Source of the DNA: DATJLY01 sp963773665 | Lineage (GTDB): Bacteria > Pseudomonadota > Alphaproteobacteria > ATCC43930 > CGMCC-115725 | DNA length: 47,376 nucleotides | Direction of reading: 5' to 3' | Assembly: GCA_963773665.1 (NCBI GenBank) | Contig: CAVZBZ010000008.1 | Coordinates: 1-47,376 of the forward strand | Shown here: piece by piece, positions 18,153-27,554 of the stretch | Layout of the letters: each line of letters opens with the position of its first letter | How positions within the stretch are numbered: position 1 is the stretch's first letter | Translations under genes and position numbers: made by a program | Notes under the pieces: generated by a model | The model's database searches: none | The model's input: only the letters and a program-made list of their open reading frames with translations | Told to the model about the DNA's origin: nothing

Positions 18153-18189
18153 TGGCCAATCGCGACACGCGACTAGCGACGGGGACGAT
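18139..18189 (-). promoter_or_regulatory. 12-bp perfect inverted repeat over the trbB start
   Basis: ATCGTCCCCGTC (18139-18150) and GACGGGGACGAT (18178-18189) are exact inverse repeats. In the mRNA one arm covers the end of the trbB start codon and codons 2-5, the other the copG stop. The 27-nt loop contains ATTGGCCAAT and TCGCG-ACA-CGCGA palindromes. It could couple trbB translation to copG or be an operator of the CopG-like regulator. Confidence 0.5.
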
Positions 18190-18776
18190 TAGAAAAGGCA
18201 GGAAGTGGGGCGATTCAACAAGTATTCAGATGGCGTAGGGGCCAGGCGTAAAGCAGAGAAAAAATACTTGCTGGGTGCGGACTCGGTTTCGACGGCTTCG
18301 GTGATGCTCCGGTTATTCGGGATCGCGTCTAGTCGGTGTCCGCCGATCGAGTTCGGGTCTTCCCGCGCATCGTCGGGGATCTCTTGCCGAAGCTTCGGCC
18401 CCTGGCTGAGGCGCCGGCCAAGCGCGGCGACGAAGTTGTCGTAGCGAGGTCCAGCCTGCGCCCGCGCCGCCTTGGCAGCCGGTTCAGGAAGCGCCGGTGT
18501 CGTGGTGAGCCAGAAGCGGATGAACAGGGCGAGCGTCTCGACGGCGATGCCGACGTCGCGCTCGAGCCGCGCCAGGCGCCGGTCCTGCTGATCGAGGCGT
18601 TTGGCGATGGCAGCCTCGCGCCGCTCATCTGCGTCCGGCGAAAGGAACGAGGCGATGGCGGCCTCGGCGATCAGCGACATCGGTTGCTCTCGCCGCGCCG
18701 CGTAGACCGACAGGGACCGCATCACGTCCGGATCGAGATAGACGGAGATCTGAGCCTTCTTCTTCGGCGCCGGCAT
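18189..18776 (-). CDS. CopG-family (ribbon-helix-helix) regulator between traG and trbB
   Basis: 195 residues. The N-terminus MPAPKKKAQISVYLDPDVMR and AARREQPMSLIAEAAIASFL fit a ribbon-helix-helix DNA-binding fold. A charged helix follows (DERREAAIAKRLDQQDRRLA), then a hydrophobic LALFIRFWLTTTPALP segment and RYDNFVAALGRRLSQGPKLR. This protein is regularly encoded between traG and trbB in such elements and is a candidate repressor of the trb operon. The last 45 or so residues after EIPDD are not typical and may come from a frame change or readthrough. The inverted repeat over its stop is a possible binding site. Confidence 0.85.
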   Translation of the reverse strand: MPAPKKKAQISVYLDPDVMRSLSVYAARREQPMSLIAEAAIASFLSPDADERREAAIAKRLDQQDRRLARLERDVGIAVETLALFIRFWLTTTPALPEPAAKAARAQAGPRYDNFVAALGRRLSQGPKLRQEIPDDAREDPNSIGGHRLDAIPNNRSITEAVETESAPSKYFFSALRLAPTPSEYLLNRPTSCLF

Positions 18777-18783
18777 CCCAGCC

Positions 18784-20771
18784 TCACAGTCCCAGGTCGT
18801 CGCCGGGGTCGAGGGAGGCTTGGCGCGCCAAGCCCTGCATGAGGTCGTTCATCCGACCTACGCGGGGCGCATCCTCCTCAAGCTCGTCGGTCGGATCGAG
18901 GGCGAATTCGTTGTCGATCGGCTGCTTCTTCTCGACCGTCTCCTGGTTCAGTTCAGGCTGGCGACGGCGGTCCGAGTTCTTCGGGTCTTCATCGTCGGCC
19001 TCCTCGCCGTCACGCGCAGCTGGCGCCGGCGGCCGCGGGGGCAATGGCCGTGAACTCCAGTCGTCGGAACGACTCTACTTTCGGCTGCGTCGGCGCAGGC
19101 GGCGGCAGGATGCGCTCCTGCAACCGCGCATCCTCGTAGTAGCGCGCCTTCTTCGCGCGGATCGGATGGACGCCAGACACCATGACGATCTCGTCGGTAG
19201 GCGGGAGTTGCATGACCTCGCCCGGCGTGAGCAGCGGGCGCGCCGTCTCCGATCGGGAGACCATCAGATGTCCGAGCCAGGGCGACAGCCGGCTGCCGGC
19301 ATAGTTCTTCATCGCCTTCATCTCGGTCGCCGTGCCGAGCGCGTCGCTGACCGCGCTTGGCGGTGCGCTCGTCGTTGGTGGCGAAGCTGACCCGCACATG
19401 GCAGTTGTCGAGGATCGAGTTGTTCGGCCCATAGGCCTTCTCGATCTGGTTCAGCGACTGGGCGATCAGGAAGCTCTTGATGCCGTAGCCCGCCATGAAG
19501 GCGAGCGCCGACTCGAAGAAGTCGAGCCGCCCCAGCGCCGGGAACTCGTCGAGCATCAGGAGCAGCCGCCGCCGGCCGGCCTTGGCCTGCAGGTCCTCGG
19601 TCAGCCGCCGGCCGATCTGGTTGAGGATCAGGCGGATCAGCGGCTTGGTGCGGTTGATGTCGGAGGGCGGCACCACGAGGTAGAGCGTCGTCGGCCGCTC
19701 GCCGGCCACGATATCGCCGATCCGCCAGTCGCAGCGCCGCGTCACCTCGGCGACCACAGGATCGCGATAGAGGCCAAGGAACGACATGGCCGTGCTCAAG
19801 CACGCCGGAGCGCTCGTTGCCGGATTTGTTCAGCAACTCGCGGGCGGCGCTGGCGACGACGGGATGAACGCCGGCCTCGCCGAGATGCGGCGTCCGCATC
19901 ATGGCCGACGAGCGTCGACTCGATCGGCCGCTTCGGATCGGACAGGAACGACGCGACGCCGGCGAGCGTCTTGTCCTCCTCGGCATAGAGGACGTGAAGG
20001 ATCGCGCCGACCAGGAGCGCGTGGCTGGTCTTCTCCCAGTGGTTCCGCTTTTCGAGGCTGCCTTCGGGATCGACCAGGATGTCGGCGATGTTCTGGACGT
20101 CGCGCACCTCCCACTCGCCGCGGCGCACCTCGAGCAGCGGATTGTAGGCCGATGACTTCGCATTGGTCGGATCGAACAGCAGCACGCGGCCGTGCTGGGC
20201 GCGGAAGCCGGCGGTGAGCTGCCAGTTCTCGCCCTTGATGTCGTGGACGATCGCCGAGCCCGGCCAGGTCAAGCAGCGACGGGATGACGAGGCCGACGCC
20301 TTTGCCCGATCGGGTCGGCGCGAAGCACAACACATGCTCCGGCCCGTCGTGGCGCAGATAGCTGCGCTGGTAGCGGCCCAGCACGACGCCATCGGGTCCG
20401 AGCAGTCCGGCGGCTTCGATCTCCTTCGGTTGCGCCCAGCGGGCAGAGCCGTAGGTCTCGGCATTCTTCGCTTCGCGGGCGCGCCAGACCGACATGCCGA
20501 TCGCGACGGCCGCGGCGATGATCCCGCCCGATGCGGCGATGTAGGCGCCCTCGATGAAGATGTCGGGCGCGTAGGCGTCGTAGGCGTACCACCACCAGAA
20601 GAAGGCCGGCGGAAGGTAGAACGGGAAATGCAGCAGCTCGAACCAGGGGTGGCCGAGCTGTGGCTGGAAGCCGAGGCGCCAGGCCGTCCACTCCGTCGCG
20701 CTCCAGATCGCCAGCAGGACGATCGCGAAGACGGTGATGACCTGGCCCCAGAGGATTTTGGTCGCGGACAT
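18784..20771 (-). CDS. traG: TraG/VirD4-like coupling protein (about five frame changes)
   Basis: The coupling ATPase that links the relaxase-DNA complex to the channel. Start at 20771 (MSATKILWGQVITVFAIVLL). The N-terminal region has membrane helices, then AETYGSARWAQPKEIEAAGL, Walker A CFAPTRSGKGVGLVIPSLL, KGENWQLTAGFRAQHGRVLL, FDPTNAKSSAYNPLLEVR, Walker B RRLLLMLDEFPALGRLDF, IKSFLIAQSLNQIEKAYGPN and a C-terminal acidic tail ending GLARQASLDPGDDLGL. Frame changes lie near 20270, 19905, 19800, 19370 and 19040. Every family block is present, about 660 residues in total. It lies 41 bp after the relaxase gene and 7 bp before copG. Confidence 0.9.
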
Positions 20772-20812
20772 AGCAGACGTCCTTTCCTGAGGTCGATGAT
20801 TGGAGGGATCGC

Positions 20813-22562
20813 TCACAGGCCGAGCCCCCGGTTGCGGCCGAAGCCCCAGTCGATGCCGCCATCCGCGCGGGCGACGCCGGAGACGTGGCGGCCGAGCTGC
20901 TTTTCGAGGGAGGGCGTCCAGGGCACGAGCTGGAAGCCGAGGCCGTCGTCGATCATGGCGAAGCGGCCGGAGGCGAGCGCGAAGCGCTGCCGGTAGGTCC
21001 CGGCGACATACTCGCCGCGTCGCCGCGCCATTGAACGGCTGGCCGGTTTCGGCGGCGAGCCGCTCGCCCAGCGCCTCCACCTCCCGCCGGCGAAGCGTGC
21101 CGATCAGGCTGCGGGCGAAGACGATGCCCCGCGCCTGTCGCTCGGCGAGGCCCTGCTCGATGAGCTGGTCGGCCCGGCGATCCATCGCCTCGCGCACCTC
21201 GGCGCCGAAGCCCGCCTGGCCGAGCGCCACCGGCTCGCGCGCGACCGCCTGGCGGTCGAGCCAGGTCGCGCCGCTCGCCGTCACCTGGTCCTCGATGGCG
21301 AGGTCGGAGCGCACCGCGAGCGCGACGCGACGCCGGCCTTGCGCGTCGTCGAACTTGCGCAGCTCGACGATCGAGCCCGGCGCGCTGTCGCCGGCGGCGT
21401 CGAGATCGGGGAGCTTGATGTGGTGGGTGCGGCCGTCGACGCCGTCGACGACGGCATAGGCCGTGCCCTTCAGCTCATCGTCGAGGCCGCGATCGACCAG
21501 CCGGCCGATGATCGGGACATCGAGGCTCTCGCCGGCGAGCACATAGCTCGCCGCGGCCGCGCTCGATGCCGCGCTCGGTCAGGCTGCGGTGGATGCGCTT
21601 GATGATGTCGCCGCGCTCGCCGAGCTCGCGCAAGGTCGTCTCGGCGGCCGTCGTCCATCGTCCATTGGCCCGGCCCGAGCTGGTGCGGCGAGGCCGAGAC
21701 TCTCCAGCTGCCGCAGCCGTCCGACCTTGAGCGCGTGGAATCGGTCAGGCTGGCGTCCGGCGTCCGGCGCGAGGTCGATGACGCCGTGTCGATCGGCATC
21801 GCGGACGAGCTGCCGGTCGAGCTGGGTCCAGCGCTCGGCCTCGACCTGGCGCTCGAGCGCGCGGCGGATGTCGAGATCGGTGCGCGGCCCCAGTTCCTGC
21901 GTGACCAGATCCTGGGCGCGGGCGCGCATGCCCTCCTTGATGTAGTCGCGCGAGATGACGAGGTCCTGGCCGTCGTCGGCGACGCCGCGCACGATGATGT
22001 GGACGTGCGGGATGCTGCGGTGTTCCAGTGATCGACGGCGACCCAATCGAGCTTGGTGCCGAGGTCCTTCTCCATCTGGCCGACCAGCTCGCGGGCGAAG
22101 CCCTTGAGGTCGGCCATCTCCGGCGCGTCCTCGGGCGAGACGATGAAGCGGAAATGATGGCGGTCATCCTCGCACCGCTCGGCGAAGGCCTTGGGATCGG
22201 CATCCTCGGTCTCCGGGTCCGAACAGCCGCGCCTTCTCCCCGTCCCGGGTGACGCCCTCGCGCCGGAGATAGCCGAGGTGGGCCGCGAGCGGCGCCGCGC
22301 GCGCCGTGTGGCGGACGACGCGGGTCTTGACCGTCGACCAGACGCGAGCGGCCGGTCAGCAGACGGTTGGCCTGCACGCTGGCGACCCGGCCGCGGCCGA
22401 AGGTCGAGCGCTTGCCCGGCTCTGAGCATGCCCTGTCGCGAGACGCCGCCGCCGGCGCGTCTGGGCGGCGGCGAGCGCCTGGGCGATGAAGGGCTTGGCC
22501 CGCTGGCTGCGCGAAGAGCGGATGCGGCCTGGCCGGGGCTGGAAGTCGTTCTCGTCAGCCAT
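20813..22562 (-). CDS. DUF3363/VirD2-like relaxase (six or more frame changes)
   Basis: Nicks the oriT and pilots the strand into the recipient. Start at 22562 (MADENDFQPRPGRIRSSRSQ) just right of which lies the candidate oriT. Blocks read across frames: AKPFIAQALAAAQ, AGGGVSRQGMLRAG, VQANRLLTGRSR, DDRHHFRFIVSPEDAPEMAD, KLDWVAVDHWNT, then the HUH-type segment IPHVHIIVRGVADDGQDLVI, DIRRALERQVEAERWTQLDR, and the DUF3363 part KGTAYAVVDGVDGRTHHIKL, EPVALGQAGFGAEVREAMDR, ending DGGIDWGFGRNRGLGL. The catalytic Tyr cannot be assigned with confidence because of the frame breaks. This is the most frame-broken gene here. Confidence 0.85.
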
Positions 22563-22570
22563 CGCCGGCC

Positions 22571-22733
22571 CCGGCAATGTGCGGAAAAGCCAGGTCCGGC
22601 AAAGCGTTGCGGGTCCGGCGCACCTTGCGCCCCAGGGCCGCACATTGCCGGATCGCTGAAAAATCCCAATAAAAACAACCGACCGACCGAGCCGCACCTT
22701 GCGGCCTTTTATCTCGCCCTCGGTCGGTTGGTT
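22571..22733. other. oriT: Candidate origin of transfer (oriT): inverted-repeat cluster
   Basis: Immediately before the relaxase start are a perfect 14-bp inverted repeat CCGGCAATGTGCGG (22571-22584) with CCGCACATTGCCGG (22638-22651), and a 15-bp one with one mismatch (22677-22691 with 22719-22733). Each encloses or adjoins a 6-bp stem hairpin sharing CGCACCTTGCG: 22617-22631 and 22691-22705. An AT-rich stretch lies between. No gene overlaps. Position and structure fit an oriT; the nick site is not known. Confidence 0.65.
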
Positions 22734-22916
22734 TCTGCGCTCCTCCCCTGTCTGCCCTTCCTTCTTCCCGGAAGGACGCTGCGCCGCGCCTGCCTGCGAA
22801 ATCGCGCCCTAGAGCTGCGATGCAGCCTCCGAGGACGTCCGAAGCCGCCGAGCCGACAGGGAAAGCGCGAGCTGACCGAGGCGATGTAGCGGCACGTCGA
22901 CGGGAGAGCGGCGCGA

Positions 22917-23639
22917 TCACGGCTTCGGCCCCGCTGCGGAAACGTGGACGAACAGCCCATCGGATTGCGGCGCGATGGCCGACAGGTCGCGCACCGCGAC
23001 GGCAGGCGGCGCGTCGTTCGACGGCTGCTTGGCTGGCGCGCGATCGACAGGTTCAGCGCTTGCCGATCGCGCGATGAAGAGCGGCGCCTGTGTCCAGGAC
23101 GGCGGATCGGAGGCCGCCACGAGGACAGGCCCATCGGTCGCGCCGTCCCCGACAAAAGGGACAAGCGCCGCGACGTAAGCGACGGTTTCCGGCGGCAGCG
23201 GACGATGCCGGTCGCGATAATCTTCGTATCGCCCCGGCCCGGCATTATACGCCGCGAGGAATCCCGGCGATCCGTAGCGGTCGTGCATCTCGCGCAGGAA
23301 AGCCGCGCCCGCCAGGATGTTGTCGTGCGGATCGAACGCGATCGCGCCCGAGGCCGTAGCGAGCGCGCAGCGCAGCCCAGGTTTCGGGCATGAGCTGCAT
23401 CAGGCCCATCGCGCCCTTGGGCGAGACGGCGCGCGCGATCGCCACGGCTCTCGATGCGCATGATCGCCCGTATCCACGCCGCCGGGATGCGCGAAGCGCT
23501 GCGCCGCTTCGGCGATCGAGACCGGCGTAGGGATCGCTCGCCGACCTGCACGCGCGATCGGCGCTGCCTGGGCGTGGACGGCGACGGCGGGCATGCCGAG
23601 CGCCGTCACGCTGGCGAGCAGAAGAAGCGCGCGCCGCAT
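22917..23639 (-). CDS. Lytic transglycosylase, SLT type (three or more frame changes)
   Basis: Cuts peptidoglycan locally so the channel can be built. Start at 23639 with a signal peptide (RRALLLLASVTALGMPAVAV then HAQA). Across frames: RIPAAWIRAIMRIES with the catalytic Glu, AVSPKGAMGLMQLMPETWAA, DPHDNILAG-type loop, then REMHDRYGSPGFLAAYNAGP and GRYEDYRDRHRPLPPETVAY. The C-terminal 70 residues are Pro/Ala-rich with no motif. Frame changes lie near 23540, 23450 and 23340. It is encoded between the relaxase and DUF736 genes, 4 bp from the latter. Confidence 0.85.
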
Positions 23640-23643
23640 GCGA

Positions 23644-23979
23644 TCAGTCCCGCTCGCCGCGCTTCGGCGGGCGGTTCCAGTTCAGCACCCAGGCGGACTT
23701 GTCGTCGCCCGACTGGAAGAGGTTGGCGCGGATCGGCTGCGCGAGCGCGGGATCGTCGATGACGAGCGAGACGTATTCGCCGGCCTTCTCGCCGGTGCGC
23801 TTCCAGCCCGCGCCGATCTCCGGGCCGTCGCCGTCGCCGAGATGGACGCGATAGTCCGGCGCGTTCTCGGCATCGGAGGATTCGGCCGGAACGAGGGAGA
23901 GGTCACGGTAGAAGAAGAGCGTCTGGATGCGCCCGGTGAAGCCGGACTTGTCGCGGGTGAACTGACCGATCTGCGCCAT
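23644..23979 (-). CDS. DUF736 protein (copy 1)
   Basis: 111 residues, intact: MAQIGQFTRDKSGFTGRIQT, VHLGDGDGPEIGAGWKRTGE, YVSLVIDDPALAQPIRANLF and the end NWNRPPKRGERD. DUF736 is a small beta-rich family common on alphaproteobacterial plasmids and ICEs; its role is not established. The start at 23979 has GGAGG-like sequence upstream. A diverged paralogue is encoded at 29330-29656. It sits in the mobilisation operon between the TraF peptidase and the transglycosylase. Confidence 0.9.
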   Translation of the reverse strand: MAQIGQFTRDKSGFTGRIQTLFFYRDLSLVPAESSDAENAPDYRVHLGDGDGPEIGAGWKRTGEKAGEYVSLVIDDPALAQPIRANLFQSGDDKSAWVLNWNRPPKRGERD

Positions 23980-24014
23980 GGGAAACCTCCGTTGTTGGCG
24001 GGTTGAGAAGCGGG

Positions 24015-24560
24015 TCAATCGGTGGCGGCGCGCCACACGAAGCGGCCGTCGCCGGCCTCGTCGGTCCACAGCGGGACCGCGCGGGCGACGATCGCGGTGG
24101 CGGGAAGCGGGCCGAAATAGCGTCCGTCCAGGCTGTCCGGGACGGTCGGGTTCATGAGGAAGACTTCGCTGGGGCCGAGCGTGTGGCAGCCGCTCCAGCG
24201 CGGCAGCGGACGGCCGAGGTGGTCGCGCTCACGCGCCGCGCCGACGGCGACGTGATCGACGGTGACGGCGTCGCCCGCGCGGCACACCGTCTGCCCAGGC
24301 AGCGCCATCACATGCTTCAGCAGCGGCACGCCCTTGGGCAGGAAGCCGCCATCGGCCAGGTAGCTGGCGATCGGTTCGGGCGCGCGCACGGCGACCAGCT
24401 CGAGCGCGTGGAGCTGTCCGGCCGGGCGGAGCGCATAGAGCCCGGTCGGCGTGCTCGCCGTGGCGTTCCAGATCAGGCGCGGCGCCGGATGGACGAAAGC
24501 CAAGCCGATGAAGACGAGCATGGCGAAATACGTCGTCATGACGTAGCCGAAGCGGGTCAT
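24015..24560 (-). CDS. traF: TraF-like S26 family signal peptidase
   Basis: 181 residues, intact. An N-terminal membrane anchor (FAMLVFIGLAFVHPA) precedes the S26 core: catalytic Ser in TASTPTGLYALRP, catalytic Lys in LLKHVMALPGQTVC, then GPSEVFLMNPTVPDSLDGRY and FGPLPATAIVARAVPLW. Periplasmic-side protease; in IncP plasmids TraF matures and cyclises the TrbC pilin, and the same job is likely here. Its stop overlaps nothing, but its ATG overlaps the end of the DUF2840 gene, showing operon coupling. Confidence 0.93.
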   Translation of the reverse strand: MTRFGYVMTTYFAMLVFIGLAFVHPAPRLIWNATASTPTGLYALRPAGQLHALELVAVRAPEPIASYLADGGFLPKGVPLLKHVMALPGQTVCRAGDAVTVDHVAVGAARERDHLGRPLPRWSGCHTLGPSEVFLMNPTVPDSLDGRYFGPLPATAIVARAVPLWTDEAGDGRFVWRAATD

Positions 24561-25076
24561 AGCGTGACGCTCCGGCGCTTGAGCCAGGCGGCATGCTGCT
24601 CGCGCGTGTAGGCGCGCGGCTCATGGCCGGCGGCGAGACGGTTGTGGAGGTGGCGCCAGTATTCCGGCGCGGCGTCGGCGGGATCGATGTCGAGCGCCTC
24701 GACCGCGTCGATCGCCTGCAGCACGCGCTCGACCTTCGGCCAGCTATCGACTCGCAGCAGGATCTCGCCGCCGGGGCGCACGAAAGGCAGCGTCTGGTAG
24801 ACGTGCGCCAGGCTCGACCGCGCGCACGATGTCCATGCGCGAGATGACGGTGCCGAAGTCGTTCGACGCCCAGCGCACGAACGCGAAGATGCTGCCTGGC
24901 TTGAAGCTCGAGATGCTGCGGCGGCGATCGAGGATCTTCTCCTCGGCACGCCGGCCGAAGCGTAGCCAGTGCTCGATCTTCTTCTCGATCCAGGTCAGTT
25001 CGACATGGGTGAGTGCGACGGTGCGCCGATGCGATGGCGGCACGACGCGCGGCGGCGACGGCTCGTTGTCGTTCAT
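24557..25076 (-). CDS. DUF2840 protein (one frame change)
   Basis: About 172 residues. The first part reads LTHVELTWIEKKIEHWLRFG, RRAEEKILDRRRSISSFKPG and SIFAFVRWASNDFGTVISRM. After a frame change near 24815 it continues SLAHVYQTLPFVRPGGEILL, RVDSWPKVERVLQAIDAVEA and YTREQHAAWLKRRSVTL. DUF2840 genes regularly stand between parA and traF in these elements; the function is unknown to me. Starts and stops overlap the neighbours by 4 bp (ATGA) at both ends. Confidence 0.85.
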
Positions 25077-25327
25077 GAGGTCTCTCCGGGATCGGCGGGG
25101 AATTCGCGCGCGAGGAGGTCGCGCAGCATGTCGGCGACGGTGATCCCGCGCTGGAACGCGGCGACCTTGATGCGGCCGCGCAGCGCCGGCGTGACGTCGA
25201 TCGTCAGGCGCGCGGTGAAGGCGGACGGCTCGTCGCCGCGACGGCTTGAGGCGTCGGGCGCCTTGATCCAGCTCTCGGCGTCGCCGGGCCGGGCGGCGAA
25301 GCCGCGTCGGGCGCGACGCGCGCTCAT
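25073..25327 (-). CDS. Ribbon-helix-helix protein next to ParA, probable centromere-binding partner
   Basis: 84 residues. A disordered basic start (MSARRARRGFAARPGDAESW) leads to SAFTARLTIDVTPALRGRIK and VAAFQRGITVADMLRDLLAR, a typical RHH DNA-binding unit as in ParG-like partners of small ParA proteins. Its ATG overlaps the parA stop (ATGA). It probably binds a partition site and stimulates ParA. Alternatively it is a repressor of the repA operon. The frame is intact. Confidence 0.82.
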   Translation of the reverse strand: MSARRARRGFAARPGDAESWIKAPDASSRRGDEPSAFTARLTIDVTPALRGRIKVAAFQRGITVADMLRDLLAREFPADPGETS

Positions 25328-25963
25328 GGCGCGATCCTCGCGACTTCGGCGGCGAGCGCCGCGATCTCGCGCGCCGCGGCGCTCTGCTCGGCCAGCTCGA
25401 AGACGAGCCGGCCGGACTGCGCGGCGTCGGCGAAGACGACGCGCTGGCCGATGGTGCTGGCGAGCACCGGCGGATCGTGATCGGCGAGCGTTTCGGCCGT
25501 CTCGCGGGCGATGACCGTGCGCGCGCGCGCAGCGGTTCAGCACGAAGCGCGCGGCGAGCTGCGGGCGATAGATGCGCGCCTCGCGCAGCAGCTCCAGCAT
25601 CTCGGCCGAGGCCCAGCCGTCGAACGGCGACGGCTGCACGGGGATCAGCACGAGGTCGGCGGCGAGCAGCGCCGAGCGCATCAGCCCGGCGACGCGCGGC
25701 GGTCCGTCGATGACGACATGATCGGCGGTGCGCGCGATCTCCGGCGCCTCGCGATGGAGCGTGTCGCGCGCGAGGCCCACGACGCCGAACAGCCGAGAGA
25801 CGTTCTCCCGCGCCCGCTGCTGCGACCAATCGAGCGCCGAGCCCTGCGGGTCGGCATCGATCAGCGTGACGCGCTTGCCGTGCAGCGCCAGCTCGCCGGC
25901 GAGATGCAGCGCAAGCGTCGTCTTGCCGACGCCGCCCTTCTGGTTGAGCAGAGCGACGATCAT
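25324..25963 (-). CDS. parA: ParA-family partition ATPase (one frame change)
   Basis: About 212 residues. Deviant Walker A MIVALLNQKGGVGKTTLALH at the N-terminus, then RVTLIDADPQGSALDWSQQR, Walker B-like HVVIDGPPRVAGLMRSALLA and VLIPVQPSPFDGWASAEMLE. A frame change lies in a GCGCGCGC run near 25535, a slip-prone place. The other frame continues TVIARETAETLADHDPPVL, GQRVVFADAAQSGRLVFELA and ends EVARIAP. The short length without an N-terminal HTH fits type Ib ParA proteins, which pair with RHH partners, agreeing with the next gene. Confidence 0.92.
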
Positions 25964-27076
25964 CTCTTCCCTCCCGGCTTGCGGCCGAAGGGCAGCGACG
26001 GCTGTCGTGCTGGTGGCTCGGAGGTCTGCGCAGCGGCGGTGGCGCGCTTATCCGCAGATCGCGCGGGCCAACTACAAGAGTTAGATTCTGAGTTAGACTC
26101 TAAGTTAAGGCCCGGAATTGCCGTTTCCGGCCAAAGCGTTAGCTGCGGTTCGTGCGTGCGAAGTCCCGATAGGGCTGCGCGCGGAGTCCCGATACCGTTT
26201 GCGTGCGAAGTCCCGAGCGCTTCCACAGCGCCATCCACAGGCACTGTGGATAAGTGGGCCGGCAGGATGCGCAGCAGCTCGCGGCGGCCCTCGCCGCTCG
26301 ATGCGCAGGCGATAGCCGGGCAGCGGCTGGCGCGCGGCGATGCGCCGGATCTGAAGCGCGAAATCGGAGACGCGCACCAGGCTGCCGGACTTCTCGTGGA
26401 GATGCGCGATCTCGAACAGCCAACCCTTGGGCTGGCGGCCGGCATGCTTGCGGGCGACGCGATAGAGCCAGCGCTCGATGCCGCCGGTCAGCCGGAAATA
26501 GGCCGGGTCGATGGCGAGGACGAGCGAGCGATCGATGACGCCGCGGTAGAACCAATCGGGAAGCACGAACTCCATGCCCTCGACGCGACCGTCGCGCGTC
26601 GTGCATTCCTCCCACTCGTTGATCCAGGAGAACTGGTGCCGCCGCCAATGCTCGCCGTTGCGGATGGTGGTGCGGATGACGGTCGACTGCAGGCGGGCGA
26701 GCGCGCCTTTCAGGAGCTTGTAGTCGCGGGCGCCCGTCTGCCGGCCGATCGCGGTCAGGAGCTGGTAGGGCGTGAAGCGCAGGAAGCGCGAGGTCTTGAA
26801 GCCGAGGTTTTCGGCCTCGACGATCTGGCTCGCCGCCCAGATCAGCACGTCGGCGTCCCAAATGGTCGCCATGCCGTGCTCGGGCACGGCGTAGACCTCG
26901 ACGCGGACGTCGCCGGCCTCGTAGAGGATCGGCGTCGTGCGCCTGGCTTTGGCGAGCGAGAAGAACGGCCGCTCCATCAGGTCGCGCTGATCGCGCGGGC
27001 TGGCGTCGCCGGTGGCGACGACGAACGGGTCGAGCTTGCTCCGTTCGCTGGCTGTGATGAGGCGGCGCGACGACAT
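25960..27076 (-). CDS. repA: RepA-like replication initiator (one frame change)
   Basis: Start at 27076 (MSSRRLITASERSKLDPFVV). Family blocks: LMERPFFSLAKARRTTPILY, VEVYAVPEHGMATIWDADVL, WAASQIVEAENLGFKTSRFL, RFTPYQLLTAIGRQTGARDY, WINEWEECTTRDGRVEGMEF and RKHAGRQPKGWLFEIAHLHE. It is the initiator family encoded next to parA in these ICEs and in some broad-host plasmids, which may allow the excised circle to replicate. A frame change near 26296 leads into a tail whose frame ends at the ATGA of parA. The tail is uncertain because repeats (26078-26217) occupy it; in another frame it ends YRDFARTNRS. Confidence 0.88.
26078..26109. repeat. AT-rich 12-bp tandem repeats beside iterons
   Basis: GAGTTAGATTCT, GAGTTAGACTCT and AAGTTAAGGCCC start at 26078, 26090 and 26102, an exact 12-bp period in an otherwise GC-rich gene. 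AT-rich 12- or 13-mers beside iterons are where plasmid origins open. They fall inside the repA 3' end. Confidence 0.5.
26156..26217. repeat. Iteron-like direct repeats within the repA 3' end
   Basis: Three 15-bp units: GTGCGAAGTCCCGAT (26156), GCGCGGAGTCCCGAT (26179) and GTGCGAAGTCCCGAG (26203). Spacing is 23 and 24 bp, about two helical turns, as in iteron-type origins. A TCCACAGCG/TCCACAGG DnaA-box-like sequence follows at about 26223-26240. Confidence 0.55.
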
Positions 27077-27090
27077 CGACGAGCGCCGCT

Positions 27091-27341
27091 TCAGCGATGC
27101 GCGTGGCCGGCGGCGCGGGCCTCGACGTATCGAGGATCCGACGTCGAGCGCAGGCGGCCTGGTCGGCCCAGGCTTCGAGATCGCCGACCGCATAGACGAC
27201 GCGACCGCCGAGCTTGCGGAAGGTTGGGCCGCTGCCGTGGCAGCGATACTTTTCCAGCGTGCGCGGCGAGATGCCGAGGATGCGCGCCGCCTCATGGGTT
27301 CTGACGTAGCGGGCGGCGAGCTGCGCGGACCTGTCGAGCAT
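27091..27341 (-). CDS. AlpA/MerR-like helix-turn-helix protein upstream of repA (one frame change)
   Basis: About 83 residues: MLDRSAQLAARYVRTHEAAR, ILGISPRTLEKYRCHGSGPT and FRKLGGRVVYAVGDLEAWAD. A one-base change near 27135 then shifts to RSTSDPRYVEARAAGHAHR and a stop at 27091. It is an excisionase-like winged helix protein that usually precedes repA in these elements and probably regulates the repA-parA operon or excision. The gene ends 14 bp before the repA start. Confidence 0.85.
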
Positions 27342-27554
27342 GGGAAGCCTCCGTCTTGCCTCGAAGCGCCGCGGCCAAGTCGCGGCATGTCGAGGTCACG
27401 GTGGCGGAGAGGCCAGGCGTTGGGGGTGGACGAAGATTTTCGGAAGGTTGTGTCCCCCTTCACGCGGCAATGAGCGGACGATTGTCCAATTCGTCACGGG
27501 CAAGGCGGGAATGAATGGAGGGGCAGTGCGCGCTGAAGGCCGGTATGTGGCTGA
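27342..27554. promoter_or_regulatory. Presumed promoter region of the HTH-repA-parA operon
   Basis: 213 bp without a gene between the HTH start (27341) and the end of the DUF6499/DUF2285 gene. It holds a small GGAC-GATT-GTCC palindrome (27477-27488). I could not pick convincing -35/-10 elements. Confidence 0.35.

Noticed and set aside
20813..22562. Calling the relaxase a pseudogene because of its many frame breaks
   Set aside because: All family blocks are present in order and the same pattern affects nearly every gene, so sequence error is the simpler reading.
25511..27304. 597-codon open frame on the plus strand
   Set aside because: It runs antisense across parA, repA and the HTH gene with no recognisable domain.
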